A stretch of DNA of 5,997 nucleotides, from positions 1 to 5,997 of the forward strand of contig JAITUD010000525.1 of assembly GCA_031286555.1 (NCBI GenBank). Direction: 5' to 3'. This DNA is from Microbacterium sp. (GTDB lineage: Bacteria > Actinomycetota > Actinomycetes > Actinomycetales > Microbacteriaceae). A program made the translations under genes and the position numbers. Positions 1 through 5,997 of this stretch are shown here, piece after piece (the first letter of the stretch is position 1; every line of letters starts with the position of its first letter). The notes under the pieces were generated by a model. It worked only from the letters and a program-made list of their open reading frames with translations, did no database searches and was not told the DNA's origin.

Positions 1-1965
1 ACCGCTGGCGCGTTCAGCACCGCGGGTGCCCGCACGGTCGTCGACTACCGTCGCGCGCGCGACATCGCCGACGGCACGTACAGCACGCACTTCGCGACGA
101 CGGAGGGCACCGTGCTGCGCGAGGCGTTCGCCTCGCGCGACTCCGACGTGATCGTGCTGCGCTACTCGACCGATCGGAAGGGAGGACTGAGCGCCGACAT
201 CGGCATGAGCTCCGCGCAGGACGCGAAGACCACGGCGGATGCCGGCGCGCGGCGCCTCTCCTTCTCGGGAACGATGGCGAACAGGCTGAGCCACGCCGCC
301 GTGCTGCTAATCGCCGACACCGACGGCAAGGTCGCCGCCGCAGGCGACGGCCTGCGCGTCACCGGGGCGACGTCGATCACGCTGCTGCTCGACGCGCGCA
401 CCGACTACCTGATGGATGCCGCGAAGGGCTGGCGCGGAGCCGCGCCGCAGCCCGGGATCGAGAAGGCCCTGGCCGCGGCATCCGCCCGGTCCTTCGAGTC
501 CCTGCGCACGGCGCACGTCGAGCAGGTGTCCACGCTGATGAAGCGGGCATCCGTCGACTGGGGACGCACAGCGGATGCCGTGCTGGCGATGCCCACGCAG
601 CGCCGGCTGGCGCGCTACGCGAAGGGCGAGTCCGACCCGACGCTCGAGCAGACCATGTACGCCTACGGGCGGTACCTGCTGCTGAGCTCGTCGAAGCCTG
701 GCGGACTGCCTGCCAACCTGCAGGGGCTGTGGAACAACAGCAACCAGCCGGCCTGGGCCAGCGACTACCACACCAACATCAACATCCAGATGAACTACTG
801 GGGCGCCGAGACCACCGACCTGCCCGAGGCGCACGAGGCGCTCGCGGCGTTCATCGAGCAGGTCGCCGTGCCCAGCCGCGTCGCCACCCGCAACGCCTTC
901 GGCGACGTGCGCGGCTGGACGGCCCGCACCTCGCAGAGCATCTTCGGCGGCAACTCGTGGGAGTGGAACACGGTCGCCAGCGCCTGGTACGCGCAGCACC
1001 TCTACGAGCACTGGGCGTTCACGCAGGACAAGCGCTACCTGCGCGACCACGCCTACCCGCTGATCAAGGAGATCTGCCAGTTCTGGGAGGACCGCCTGAA
1101 GAAGCTCCCCGACGGCACCCTGGTGTCGCCGAACGGCTGGTCGCCCGAGCACGGGCCCCGCGAGGACGGTGTGATGTACGACCAGCAGATCATCTGGGAC
1201 CTGTTCCAGAACTGCATCGACTGCGCCGAGGCCCTCGAGGTCGACGAGGACTACCGGGCGAAGATCGCCGACATGCAGTCCCGGCTGGCGCCGAACAGGA
1301 TCGGCAAGTGGGGGCAGCTGCAGGAGTGGCAGGCCGACCGCGACGACCCGAACGACATCCACCGGCACACCTCGCACCTGTTCGCCGTGTACCCGGGCCG
1401 CCAGATCACGACCGATGACGAGGACTTCGCGGCGGCGGCTCTGGTGTCGCTCAAGGCACGCTGCGGCGAGAAGGAGGGCGTGCCCTTCACCGCCGGGACC
1501 GTCTCCGGCGACAGCCGCCGCTCGTGGACCTGGCCCTGGCGCACCGCGCTGTTCGCACGCCTGGGCGAGGCGGAGCACGCCGGCATCATGGTGCGCGGGC
1601 TGCTCACCTACAACACGCTGCAGAACCTGTGGGCGAACCACCCGCCGTTCCAACTGGACGGCAACTTCGGCATCACCGGTGCCATCGCCGAGATGCTGCT
1701 GCAGAGCCACGACGGCGCGATCCGGCTGCTTCCCGCCGTACCCGCTTCGTGGGGTGAGAAGGGCTCGTTCCACGGCCTGCGCGCCCGCGGCGGATACTCC
1801 GTCGACTGCGAGTGGCGCGACGGCAAGGTGGTCTCCTACGACGTGGTCGCCGACCGTGCGCCGAACATGTCCAACGTCGTGGTGGTCGTCAACGGCACGC
1901 GCCGCAAGGTGAAGCCGGCCAACCCGAAGGCCGGCAACCCGATGCGCGACCTCGGCCCGGCCTGA
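1..1965 (+). CDS. GH95-family alpha-L-fucosidase-type glycoside hydrolase, 5' end outside window
   Basis: Frame 1 is open from the first base to the TGA at 1963-1965, giving 654 C-terminal residues. GH95 enzymes usually have roughly 750-800, so about 110-150 N-terminal residues lie off the left edge; this is not a biological truncation. Residues 1-60 look like the end of the N-terminal beta domain (VDYRRARD, then REAFASRDSDVIVLR). The (alpha/alpha)6 catalytic barrel follows, then a short C-terminal beta domain ending in GLRARGGYSVDCEW and a polar tail. Family motifs are intact: HTNINIQMNYW with Asn259 and Asn261, WSPEHGP with Glu383, HRHTSHLFAVYPG at about 454-466, and PPFQLDGNFG with Asp553. 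From memory of the Bifidobacterium AfcA structure, these match the catalytic Asn pair, general acid Glu and activating Asp of this inverting enzyme. It probably removes terminal alpha-1,2-L-fucose from glycans; alpha-L-galactosidase activity also occurs in GH95. Export cannot be judged without the N-terminus. Confidence 0.93.
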   Translation, partial: TAGAFSTAGARTVVDYRRARDIADGTYSTHFATTEGTVLREAFASRDSDVIVLRYSTDRKGGLSADIGMSSAQDAKTTADAGARRLSFSGTMANRLSHAAVLLIADTDGKVAAAGDGLRVTGATSITLLLDARTDYLMDAAKGWRGAAPQPGIEKALAAASARSFESLRTAHVEQVSTLMKRASVDWGRTADAVLAMPTQRRLARYAKGESDPTLEQTMYAYGRYLLLSSSKPGGLPANLQGLWNNSNQPAWASDYHTNINIQMNYWGAETTDLPEAHEALAAFIEQVAVPSRVATRNAFGDVRGWTARTSQSIFGGNSWEWNTVASAWYAQHLYEHWAFTQDKRYLRDHAYPLIKEICQFWEDRLKKLPDGTLVSPNGWSPEHGPREDGVMYDQQIIWDLFQNCIDCAEALEVDEDYRAKIADMQSRLAPNRIGKWGQLQEWQADRDDPNDIHRHTSHLFAVYPGRQITTDDEDFAAAALVSLKARCGEKEGVPFTAGTVSGDSRRSWTWPWRTALFARLGEAEHAGIMVRGLLTYNTLQNLWANHPPFQLDGNFGITGAIAEMLLQSHDGAIRLLPAVPASWGEKGSFHGLRARGGYSVDCEWRDGKVVSYDVVADRAPNMSNVVVVVNGTRRKVKPANPKAGNPMRDLGPA

Positions 1966-1973
1966 GCCGCGCT

Positions 1974-2019
1974 CGAGATTCCCCTTCCCGCCGGTCGCCG
2001 CGCGGGGAGGGGATTCTCG
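1974..2019. terminator. Strong hairpin after the GH95 gene, probable terminator
   Basis: The left arm 1974-1991 pairs with the right arm 2002-2019 over 18 positions, with one T-T mismatch (1979/2014) and one G-U pair (1986/2007). The loop is 10 nt (1992-2001). It begins 8 nt after the GH95 stop. No T-run follows, which is common for actinobacterial terminators. The right arm contains a GGAGG (2006-2010) that resembles a ribosome binding site and ends on the G of an alternative GTG start for the next gene. Confidence 0.7.
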
Positions 2020-2032
2020 TGAGCACCGCGAC

Positions 2033-2045
2033 TACCGTTGTCGGC
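2033..2045 (+). promoter_or_regulatory. Candidate -10 element for leaderless transcription of the FUSC gene
   Basis: TACCGT at 2033-2038 fits the actinobacterial TANNNT -10 pattern. It is followed by 7 nt and then the ATG at 2046, so transcription would start at or next to the A of the start codon. There is no Shine-Dalgarno sequence in front of this ATG, as expected for a leaderless mRNA. No convincing -35 is visible, so the call rests on the -10 and its spacing. Confidence 0.45.
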
Positions 2046-3083
2046 ATGCGCATCACCGCCGCGATCCGCTCCGCGAAGCGCGCTCCCCTGCTGCAGGTGA
2101 TCAAGTCCGCCGTCGCGACGATCGTCGCGTGGCTGCTCGCGGGATGGCTGATCCCCGGACCGCTGCCGATCTTCGCTGCGATCGCCGCCCTGCTGGTCGT
2201 GCAGCCCAGCGTCAACCAGTCGCTGTCGAAGGCGCTGGAGCGCAGCGTCGGGGTGATCGCGGGTGTCGTGATCGCCGTGCTGCTGACCCTGCTGCTCGGC
2301 CCGCAGAGCTGGGTGGTGCTCGCCGCGGTCGTGGTGGCGCTGGCGATCGCCTGGGCGCTGCGCGCCTCACCCGGCACGGGCAACCAGGTCGCGATCTCGG
2401 CGGTGCTCGTGCTGGCGCTCGGCTCGTCCAACCCCGACTACGCACTGGACCGCATCCTCGAGACGTTGATCGGCGCCGCGGTCGGTTTCGTCGTGAACGT
2501 CTTCATCGTGCCGCCGGTGCTGAGCGGTCCGGCGCGGCAGGATGTCGGCCTGCTCGGCCGCGAGGTCGCTGCGAGCCTGGACAGGCTGGCGGCGGCGCTT
2601 CCCGTGACCCGCACGCCCGCGCAGCGGCAGGAGCTCATGCTCGAGGTACGACTGCTGCGCCCCATGAAAGATGCCGCCGAGGCATCCGTGAAGGCCGCCG
2701 AGGAGTCCCTGGCGCTGAACCCGCGCGGGTCCTCGCATCGCGAAGAGCTGCGGCAGGTGCGCGCGCTGCTCGACACTGTCTCGCCGATCGTCACGCAGGT
2801 GATCGGCATGACGCGGGCGTACTTCGACCACTACGAGGACTCGCTGTCGTCCGACCCGACGGTGCGGGCGATCGCCGAGCAGCTGCGCCGCGCCGGTCAC
2901 GACGTGCGCCTGGCAGTGCAGGATGCGGATGCCGCACCGGAGCCCGCCGACCTGACCACGGCGATCCCGGCGCTGACCACGCCGCTCGTGGTGCGCGCGC
3001 CGGCATCCGATCACTGGATCCTGGTCGGCTCGCTGATGGAGGACCTGCGCCGCATCCACGGTGAGCTCGCCGGCGAGGCGTAG
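2046..3083 (+). CDS. FUSC / aromatic acid exporter-family membrane protein
   Basis: The 345-residue protein has six hydrophobic segments at about residues 18-36, 39-56, 67-84, 88-105, 113-127 and 137-157. A soluble, mostly helical charged half (about 160-345) follows. The sixth segment carries RILETLIGAAVGFVVN, the R-x-x-x-T-x-x-G pattern typical of FUSC/ArAE proteins. The family includes fusaric acid and aromatic acid efflux proteins, so it is probably an inner-membrane exporter or a membrane protein of related fold; the substrate is unknown. I chose ATG 2046 because a TANNNT box sits 7 nt upstream and the protein then begins with a short basic amphipathic stretch. GTG at 2019, nine codons upstream with GGAGG 8 nt before it, is a real alternative, but that GGAGG lies in the stem of the preceding hairpin. 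The gene is separated from the GH95 gene by that hairpin and is probably transcribed alone. Confidence 0.87.
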   Translation: MRITAAIRSAKRAPLLQVIKSAVATIVAWLLAGWLIPGPLPIFAAIAALLVVQPSVNQSLSKALERSVGVIAGVVIAVLLTLLLGPQSWVVLAAVVVALAIAWALRASPGTGNQVAISAVLVLALGSSNPDYALDRILETLIGAAVGFVVNVFIVPPVLSGPARQDVGLLGREVAASLDRLAAALPVTRTPAQRQELMLEVRLLRPMKDAAEASVKAAEESLALNPRGSSHREELRQVRALLDTVSPIVTQVIGMTRAYFDHYEDSLSSDPTVRAIAEQLRRAGHDVRLAVQDADAAPEPADLTTAIPALTTPLVVRAPASDHWILVGSLMEDLRRIHGELAGEA

Positions 3084-3094
3084 GGCCCTCACCA

Positions 3095-3156
3095 GTTCCG
3101 GTCGGGGCGGATGCGGGTCAGACGGACTCCGCACCCGCAACGAGTGAGACCGGAAC
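3095..3156. terminator. Nested inverted repeat in the convergent gap, probable bidirectional terminator
   Basis: The gap 3084-3183 between the stops of the FUSC and TetR genes contains no gene. It holds an outer perfect 9-bp inverted repeat (GTTCCGGTC at 3095-3103, GACCGGAAC at 3148-3156). Inside it is a perfect 7-bp repeat (TGCGGGT at 3112-3118, ACCCGCA at 3133-3139). Placement between convergent genes suits transcription termination in both directions. Neither side has a T-run, and the internal loops are asymmetric and fairly large, so an intrinsic terminator is likely but not certain. Confidence 0.5.
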
Positions 3157-3183
3157 CAGCGAAGGGTCGGCTGCCCGCATCCG

Positions 3184-3843
3184 TCAGGCCGCGCCGCGGA
3201 GCACGGCGTCGACGGCGTAGCGCAGCTCGGCGCGCACGTCGGTGACGTCCTGCTGCTCGGCACCGGCGAGCCGAGGGAAGCGCTCGGCGACGGCCTGGCC
3301 GAGCCAGACCGGCGGCGGCGTGCCGTTCGTGCTGCGCTCGAGCGTCGCATAGGTGCGGATGAGACTGTCCAGCAGCATCGCGAGGCGCAGCGCGTCGACC
3401 GGCGCGTCGTCGGCGATGGCCGCGAGCAGTGCGTCGATCCACGCGTAGGCGCGCGGCTGGGTGGGCATGCCGGTCGGCTTCACGTCGCTGAGCCAGGGAT
3501 GCTGCGCATACCTGTCCGCGAGCAGTTCGGTCCACGCACGGCAGCGATCCTGCCATCCGTCTCCCTCGACGGCGGGCGGTTCGCCTACCGCCGAGTCGAC
3601 CATCAGGTCGATCAGCGTGGCCTTGGCGTCGACGTAGCGGTAGAGGCCGGTCGTGGTCATGTCGAGGCGCGCGGCGACGCGGGCGAGCGAGATCGCGTCG
3701 AGGCCGATCTCGTCGGCGAGTTCGACGGCCGCGGCGGCGACCTCGGCGAGCGTCCAGCGCGCCTTCGGCCCCTTCGCCGCGGGCGGTTCGATCCCCCAGA
3801 GCTGACGAAGTGCGCGATCCCCTTGACTGTGCATGACATTCAC
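3184..3843 (-). CDS. TetR/AcrR-family transcriptional regulator
   Basis: The 219-residue protein has an N-terminal TetR DNA-binding domain. After a basic arm (KGPKARW, about residues 24-30), helix 1 spans about 31-46. The helix-turn-helix spans about 51-70 (ISLARVAARLDM, then TTTGLYRYV), followed by the usual K74 and the LIDLMVDSAVGE helix. The long arm before helix 1 (LRQLWGIEPPAAKGPK) and the LYRYV..K..L..LMVD pattern are typical of the TetR subgroup with a tetracycline-repressor-like C-terminal ligand domain; about 95-219 is that divergent helical domain. GTG at 3841-3843 is preferred because GGAG (minus strand, 3852-3855) lies 8 nt upstream; ATG at 3832-3834, three codons in, is the alternative. 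It is divergent from the SDR gene across 56 bp with palindromic operators, so it most likely represses both itself and the SDR until a ligand binds. The ligand is not predictable. Confidence 0.92.
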   Translation of the reverse strand: MNVMHSQGDRALRQLWGIEPPAAKGPKARWTLAEVAAAAVELADEIGLDAISLARVAARLDMTTTGLYRYVDAKATLIDLMVDSAVGEPPAVEGDGWQDRCRAWTELLADRYAQHPWLSDVKPTGMPTQPRAYAWIDALLAAIADDAPVDALRLAMLLDSLIRTYATLERSTNGTPPPVWLGQAVAERFPRLAGAEQQDVTDVRAELRYAVDAVLRGAA

Positions 3844-3851
3844 TGTAACGT
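3823..3851 (+). promoter_or_regulatory. Sigma-70-type promoter of the SDR gene
   Basis: TTGACT at 3823-3828 (-35) is followed by a 17-bp spacer and TAACGT at 3846-3851 (-10, TANNNT). The predicted start is near 3858, giving a leader of about 42 nt that includes the AAGGAG at 3888-3893. The -35 lies inside the first codons of the divergent TetR gene. The -10 overlaps the first operator copy, and the predicted start falls within the second, so a bound repressor would block polymerase directly. Confidence 0.65.
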
Positions 3852-3880
3852 CTCCATTCAGTGAACGACGTTCACAGTAA
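3839..3880. promoter_or_regulatory. Three near-copies of a palindromic operator, probable TetR binding region
   Basis: Three variants of TTCACTGTGAACG, whose core TTCAC-T-GTGAA is a perfect dyad, lie close together. Copy 1 is at 3839-3850 (TTCACTGTAACG, one base short). Copy 2 is at 3857-3867 (TTCAGTGAACG, two short). Copy 3 is on the minus strand at 3869-3880 (TTACTGTGAACG, one short). Copies 2 and 3 abut to make the perfect 15-bp palindrome GTGAACG-A-CGTTCAC at 3861-3875. Copies 1 and 2 make the 7-bp inverted pair TTCACTG/CAGTGAA. A minus-strand TANNNT box (TACTGT, + strand 3874-3879) within copy 3 could be the -10 of the TetR gene. Binding by the adjacent TetR is inferred from position and symmetry. 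Confidence 0.65.
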
Positions 3881-3887
3881 GACTTCC

Positions 3888-3893
3888 AAGGAG
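3888..3893 (+). promoter_or_regulatory. Ribosome binding site fixing the SDR start
   Basis: AAGGAG lies 6 nt before the ATG at 3900. It selects that ATG over the in-frame GTG at 3861, which sits inside the operator palindrome and would add 13 residues ahead of the nucleotide-binding fold. Confidence 0.85.
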
Positions 3894-3899
3894 CAGATC

Positions 3900-4718
3900 A
3901 TGACGAACTTCCTCATCACCGGCGCATCCTCCGGCATCGGCGCCCGCGTCGCCGCGCTGCTGGCAGCCCAGGGCCACCGCGTCGTGGGTGCCGCGCGCAG
4001 CACCGCGGCGATCGCGGAGATCCCGGGAGTCATCCCGGTGGCGCTCGACCTCACCGACGACGCGACCATCGCCGAGGCCGTCACCACGGCCACCGCCGAG
4101 ATCGGCCCGATCGACGTGCTGATCAACTGCGCCGGGTACGGCGAGTTCGGCAGCGTCGAGGAGACCTCGCTCGAAGACGCCCGCGCCCAGCTCGAGGTCA
4201 ACGTCGTCGGCGCCGTCGGCATGATCCAGGCGGTGCTGCCCGCCATGCGCGACGCCGGCCACGGTCGCATCGTGAACGTCTCCTCGCTCGCCGGTGAGTT
4301 CGCCGCGCCTCTGGGCGGCTGGTACCACGCGTCCAAGTTCGCCCTCGAGGCGATCTCCGACTCGCTGCGCGGCGAGGTCGGTCAGTTCGGCATCGACGTC
4401 ACGATCGTGCAGCCCAGCTACGTCGCGACCGACTGGCACGACACGGCGATGGACCGCCTGGAGCAGGCATCAGGCCGCGGCCCGTACGCCGCGATGGCCG
4501 CCGCGATGCGCAGGCACTTCGCCAGCCCCGCGCTGGCCAAGCAGATGTCGAGCGTGGATGCCGTGGCCGAGCTGATCGTGAAGGCCGCGACCGTCACCCG
4601 CCCGAAGACCCGCTACCGGATCGGCCCCGGCGCAGGCATCGCCGTCGCCCTCGCGACGGTGCTGCCCGACCGCACCTTCGACGCGATGACCCGCAAGCAG
4701 TTCGGCTACGCCGCCTGA
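3900..4718 (+). CDS. Classical short-chain dehydrogenase/reductase (SDR)
   Basis: The 272-residue protein is a single-domain Rossmann oxidoreductase of usual classical-SDR length. The cofactor motif TGASSGIG is at residues 7-14, right after the start. Arg33 after the second strand (GAARS) favours NADP(H) over NAD(H). Asp50 (LDLTD) would contact the adenine, and NCAG at 76-79 is the NNAG-type structural motif. The catalytic set is Asn101, Ser129, Tyr142 and Lys146 (YHASK), with the expected 13-residue Ser-Tyr spacing. The C-terminal part (about 185-272) forms the substrate loop and a longer tail, as in SDRs annotated as retinol dehydrogenase-like or general oxidoreductases. It should interconvert an alcohol and a carbonyl in the cytoplasm; the substrate cannot be read from sequence. 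It is divergent from the TetR gene and its promoter overlaps the operators, so it is probably repressed until an inducer, perhaps its own substrate, is present. Confidence 0.93.
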   Translation: MTNFLITGASSGIGARVAALLAAQGHRVVGAARSTAAIAEIPGVIPVALDLTDDATIAEAVTTATAEIGPIDVLINCAGYGEFGSVEETSLEDARAQLEVNVVGAVGMIQAVLPAMRDAGHGRIVNVSSLAGEFAAPLGGWYHASKFALEAISDSLRGEVGQFGIDVTIVQPSYVATDWHDTAMDRLEQASGRGPYAAMAAAMRRHFASPALAKQMSSVDAVAELIVKAATVTRPKTRYRIGPGAGIAVALATVLPDRTFDAMTRKQFGYAA

Positions 4719-4727
4719 GCTCTCGTC

Positions 4728-4768
4728 GCCTGAGCCGTCAGGCCGCAGCCCGCGCCACGTGGCTGCGG
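4728..4768 (+). terminator. Two small hairpins after the SDR stop, possible terminator
   Basis: GCCTGA (4728-4733) and TCAGGC (4738-4743) form a 6-bp stem with a 4-nt loop. CCGCAGCC (4743-4750) and GGCTGCGG (4761-4768) form an 8-bp stem with a 10-nt loop. They start 9 and 24 nt after the SDR stop. The second lies within the last codons of the convergent SulP gene and the first covers its stop. There is no T-run, and GC-rich DNA yields such stems by chance, so this is tentative. Confidence 0.3.
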
Positions 4769-5997
4769 GCGTGCGCGGCGGCCGCGTCGAGATCATCGAA
4801 GAGGTGGTTCTGGTGCCGAAGGGATGCCAGCACGCCGACCCGCTCCGCCACCCGCAGATGCTGCGGCTGGATGCCCTTCACCAGCACCGTGATGCCACGC
4901 CGCTCCAGCGACACGATCATGTCGGTGATCACCTGGGCTCCGGTGGCATCGAGGATCTGCAGCTGCGACATCCGGATCACGACGACCTCGATGCCCTGCA
5001 GGGTGCTCACGCGTTCCAGCATCCGCTCGGCCGCACCGAAGAACAGGGCGCCCTCGAGGCGGAAGACGGCGATGCGCTCGTCGCCGGGCTGCGCGGCTCC
5101 AGGCAGCTCCTCGCGGTGCACGCCGCTGGCCCTGGCCAGCTGGCGCAGCGCGAAGAATCCGGCGGCGAGCAGGCCGATCAGCACGGCGTAGATGAGGTCG
5201 ACGCTCACGGTCACGATCGCCGTGATGACGAAGACGACGGCATCCGACCTGGTCGACCCCATCACCGCGCGGACGGTCGACGGCGCGATCATGCGGCACG
5301 AGGTGACCATCAGCACGCCGGCGAGCGCGGCGAGCGGGATGTGCGAGACGACGGATGCTCCGACGAGCACGATGAGGAGCAGCAGCAGCGCGTGCACGAT
5401 CGCGGCCACGCGGGTGCGGGCACCGGCGCGGATGCTGACTGCGGTGCGTGCGATGGCGCCGGTGGCCGGCATCCCCCCGAAGAGGCCGGAGGCGATGGAT
5501 GCCAGACCCTGGCCGACCAGCTCGCGGTCGGCGTCGTAGGGGCCGGTGTCGGAGATGCTCGCGGCGACGCGGGCGGCCAGCAGCGACTCGATCGCGGCGA
5601 GCGCGGCGACGGCGAGCGCGGGCCCGAGCAGGGAGCCCGCCTGGGAGAAGTCCGGCAGCGTCGGCGCGGGAAGCCCCGAGGGCAGCTCGCCGATCACATC
5701 GACCGGAAGCCCGAGCAGCGCGGCGAGCAGTCCTGTGACGACGATCGCCAGCAGTGAGCCGGGGAACTTCGGCGCGACCTTCAGCGAGACGAGCATGATC
5801 GCGACGACGATCGCGACCAGCATCAGCGACCAGCCGAGCTTCGGCCAGCCCACCGTCATCAGCGACTGGACCGCGGCGACCGCGGCGTTCGTGCTCTCGC
5901 CCGGCTTCGTGCCGGTGGCGGTCGGCACCTGCTGCAGGAAGATGATCACCGCGATGCCGAGCGTGAACCCCTCGATCACCGGCCACGGGATGTAGCT
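4738..5997 (-). CDS. SulP-family anion transporter with C-terminal STAS domain, 5' end outside window
   Basis: The minus-strand frame is open from the right edge to the TGA at 4738-4740, giving 419 C-terminal residues. SulP proteins usually have about 500-570, so the first transmembrane helices and the start are missing only because the window ends. The first visible residues, YIPWPVIEGFTLGI, are a conserved SulP segment. Several hydrophobic helices follow, then the conserved block around ESLLAARVA (137-145), ELVGQG (159-164) and GLFGGMPATGAIARTA (171-186). More helices run to about residue 290. The STAS domain spans about 307-410 and has D350-A-T-G, matching the DSSG/DATG loop of anti-sigma-antagonist-like domains. 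It should move an inorganic or organic anion such as sulfate, bicarbonate or a dicarboxylate across the inner membrane. No sulfate-assimilation or carbonic anhydrase gene is in view to narrow this. Its stop is 19 bp from the convergent SDR stop. Confidence 0.93.
   Translation of the reverse strand, partial: SYIPWPVIEGFTLGIAVIIFLQQVPTATGTKPGESTNAAVAAVQSLMTVGWPKLGWSLMLVAIVVAIMLVSLKVAPKFPGSLLAIVVTGLLAALLGLPVDVIGELPSGLPAPTLPDFSQAGSLLGPALAVAALAAIESLLAARVAASISDTGPYDADRELVGQGLASIASGLFGGMPATGAIARTAVSIRAGARTRVAAIVHALLLLLIVLVGASVVSHIPLAALAGVLMVTSCRMIAPSTVRAVMGSTRSDAVVFVITAIVTVSVDLIYAVLIGLLAAGFFALRQLARASGVHREELPGAAQPGDERIAVFRLEGALFFGAAERMLERVSTLQGIEVVVIRMSQLQILDATGAQVITDMIVSLERRGITVLVKGIQPQHLRVAERVGVLASLRHQNHLFDDLDAAAAHARSHVARAAA

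Noticed and set aside
1..111. Treating the GH95 gene as starting at GTG 112
   Set aside because: The frame is open to the left edge, and residues before 112 (VDYRRARD and following) match the GH95 N-terminal domain. The true start is outside the window.
307..1773. A 488-codon open frame on the minus strand opposite the GH95 gene
   Set aside because: Its product is low-complexity, rich in Arg, Val, Gly and Leu, with no recognisable domain. The plus-strand frame carries all GH95 motifs. Long antisense frames are expected in DNA of this GC content.
1..3083. A fucose-utilisation pair made of the GH95 gene and the FUSC gene
   Set aside because: FUSC is named for fusaric acid, not fucose, and a strong hairpin separates the genes. 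No fucose permease, mutarotase or dehydrogenase is present, so a functional link is unsupported.
3181..3192. The 12-mer CCGTCAGGCCGC at the TetR stop, repeated at the SulP stop (4735-4746)
   Set aside because: Both genes end in Ala-Ala-stop using the common codons GCG GCC TGA, which explains most of the identity. A shared element is not needed.
2367..3350. A 327-codon minus-strand frame spanning the FUSC gene, the gap and part of the TetR gene
   Set aside because: It would read through the nested hairpin and the antisense of a clear membrane protein. It has no domain and a composition typical of a shadow frame.
4759..5757. A 332-codon open frame on the plus strand opposite the SulP gene
   Set aside because: The product is dominated by His, Asp, Gly and Arg with no fold signature, and lies entirely over SulP and STAS motifs on the other strand. 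It is a shadow frame.
5977..5979. GTG as the start of the SulP gene
   Set aside because: The codons upstream to the window edge read SYIPWP, which continues a conserved SulP segment, so the gene is cut by the window rather than starting there.

Overview
The window is high-GC (I estimate close to 70%) actinobacterial chromosomal DNA. Codon choice, the many GCATCC/GGATGC words, a leaderless-type start and the protein families point to Microbacteriaceae, most likely Microbacterium or a close relative. That placement is inferred from style, not from a marker gene. No tRNA, rRNA, CRISPR array, insertion sequence or phage gene is visible.

Layout, left to right. (1) The 3' part of a GH95-family alpha-L-fucosidase-type glycosidase runs rightward and enters from the left edge. 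(2) A strong hairpin follows its stop and separates it from (3) a six-helix FUSC/aromatic-acid-exporter-type membrane protein, also rightward. (4) A 100-bp gap holding a nested inverted repeat lies between the exporter and (5) a leftward TetR-family repressor. (6) A 56-bp divergent control region carries a good promoter and three near-copies of a palindromic operator. (7) A rightward NAD(P)-dependent short-chain dehydrogenase (SDR) comes next. (8) A leftward SulP-family anion transporter with a C-terminal STAS domain converges on the SDR and runs off the right edge.

The genes do not form one operon. The only clear functional unit is the divergent TetR/SDR pair, where the repressor probably controls itself and the SDR in response to a small molecule that the SDR acts on. 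The glycosidase (glycan fucose release), the FUSC protein (putative efflux) and the SulP permease (sulfate, bicarbonate or a related anion) look like independent housekeeping or accessory genes. I see no convincing new multi-gene system. The most informative non-coding signals are the triple operator, the hairpin overlapping the alternative start of the FUSC gene, the nested hairpin in the convergent gap, and the strong excess of one hexamer.
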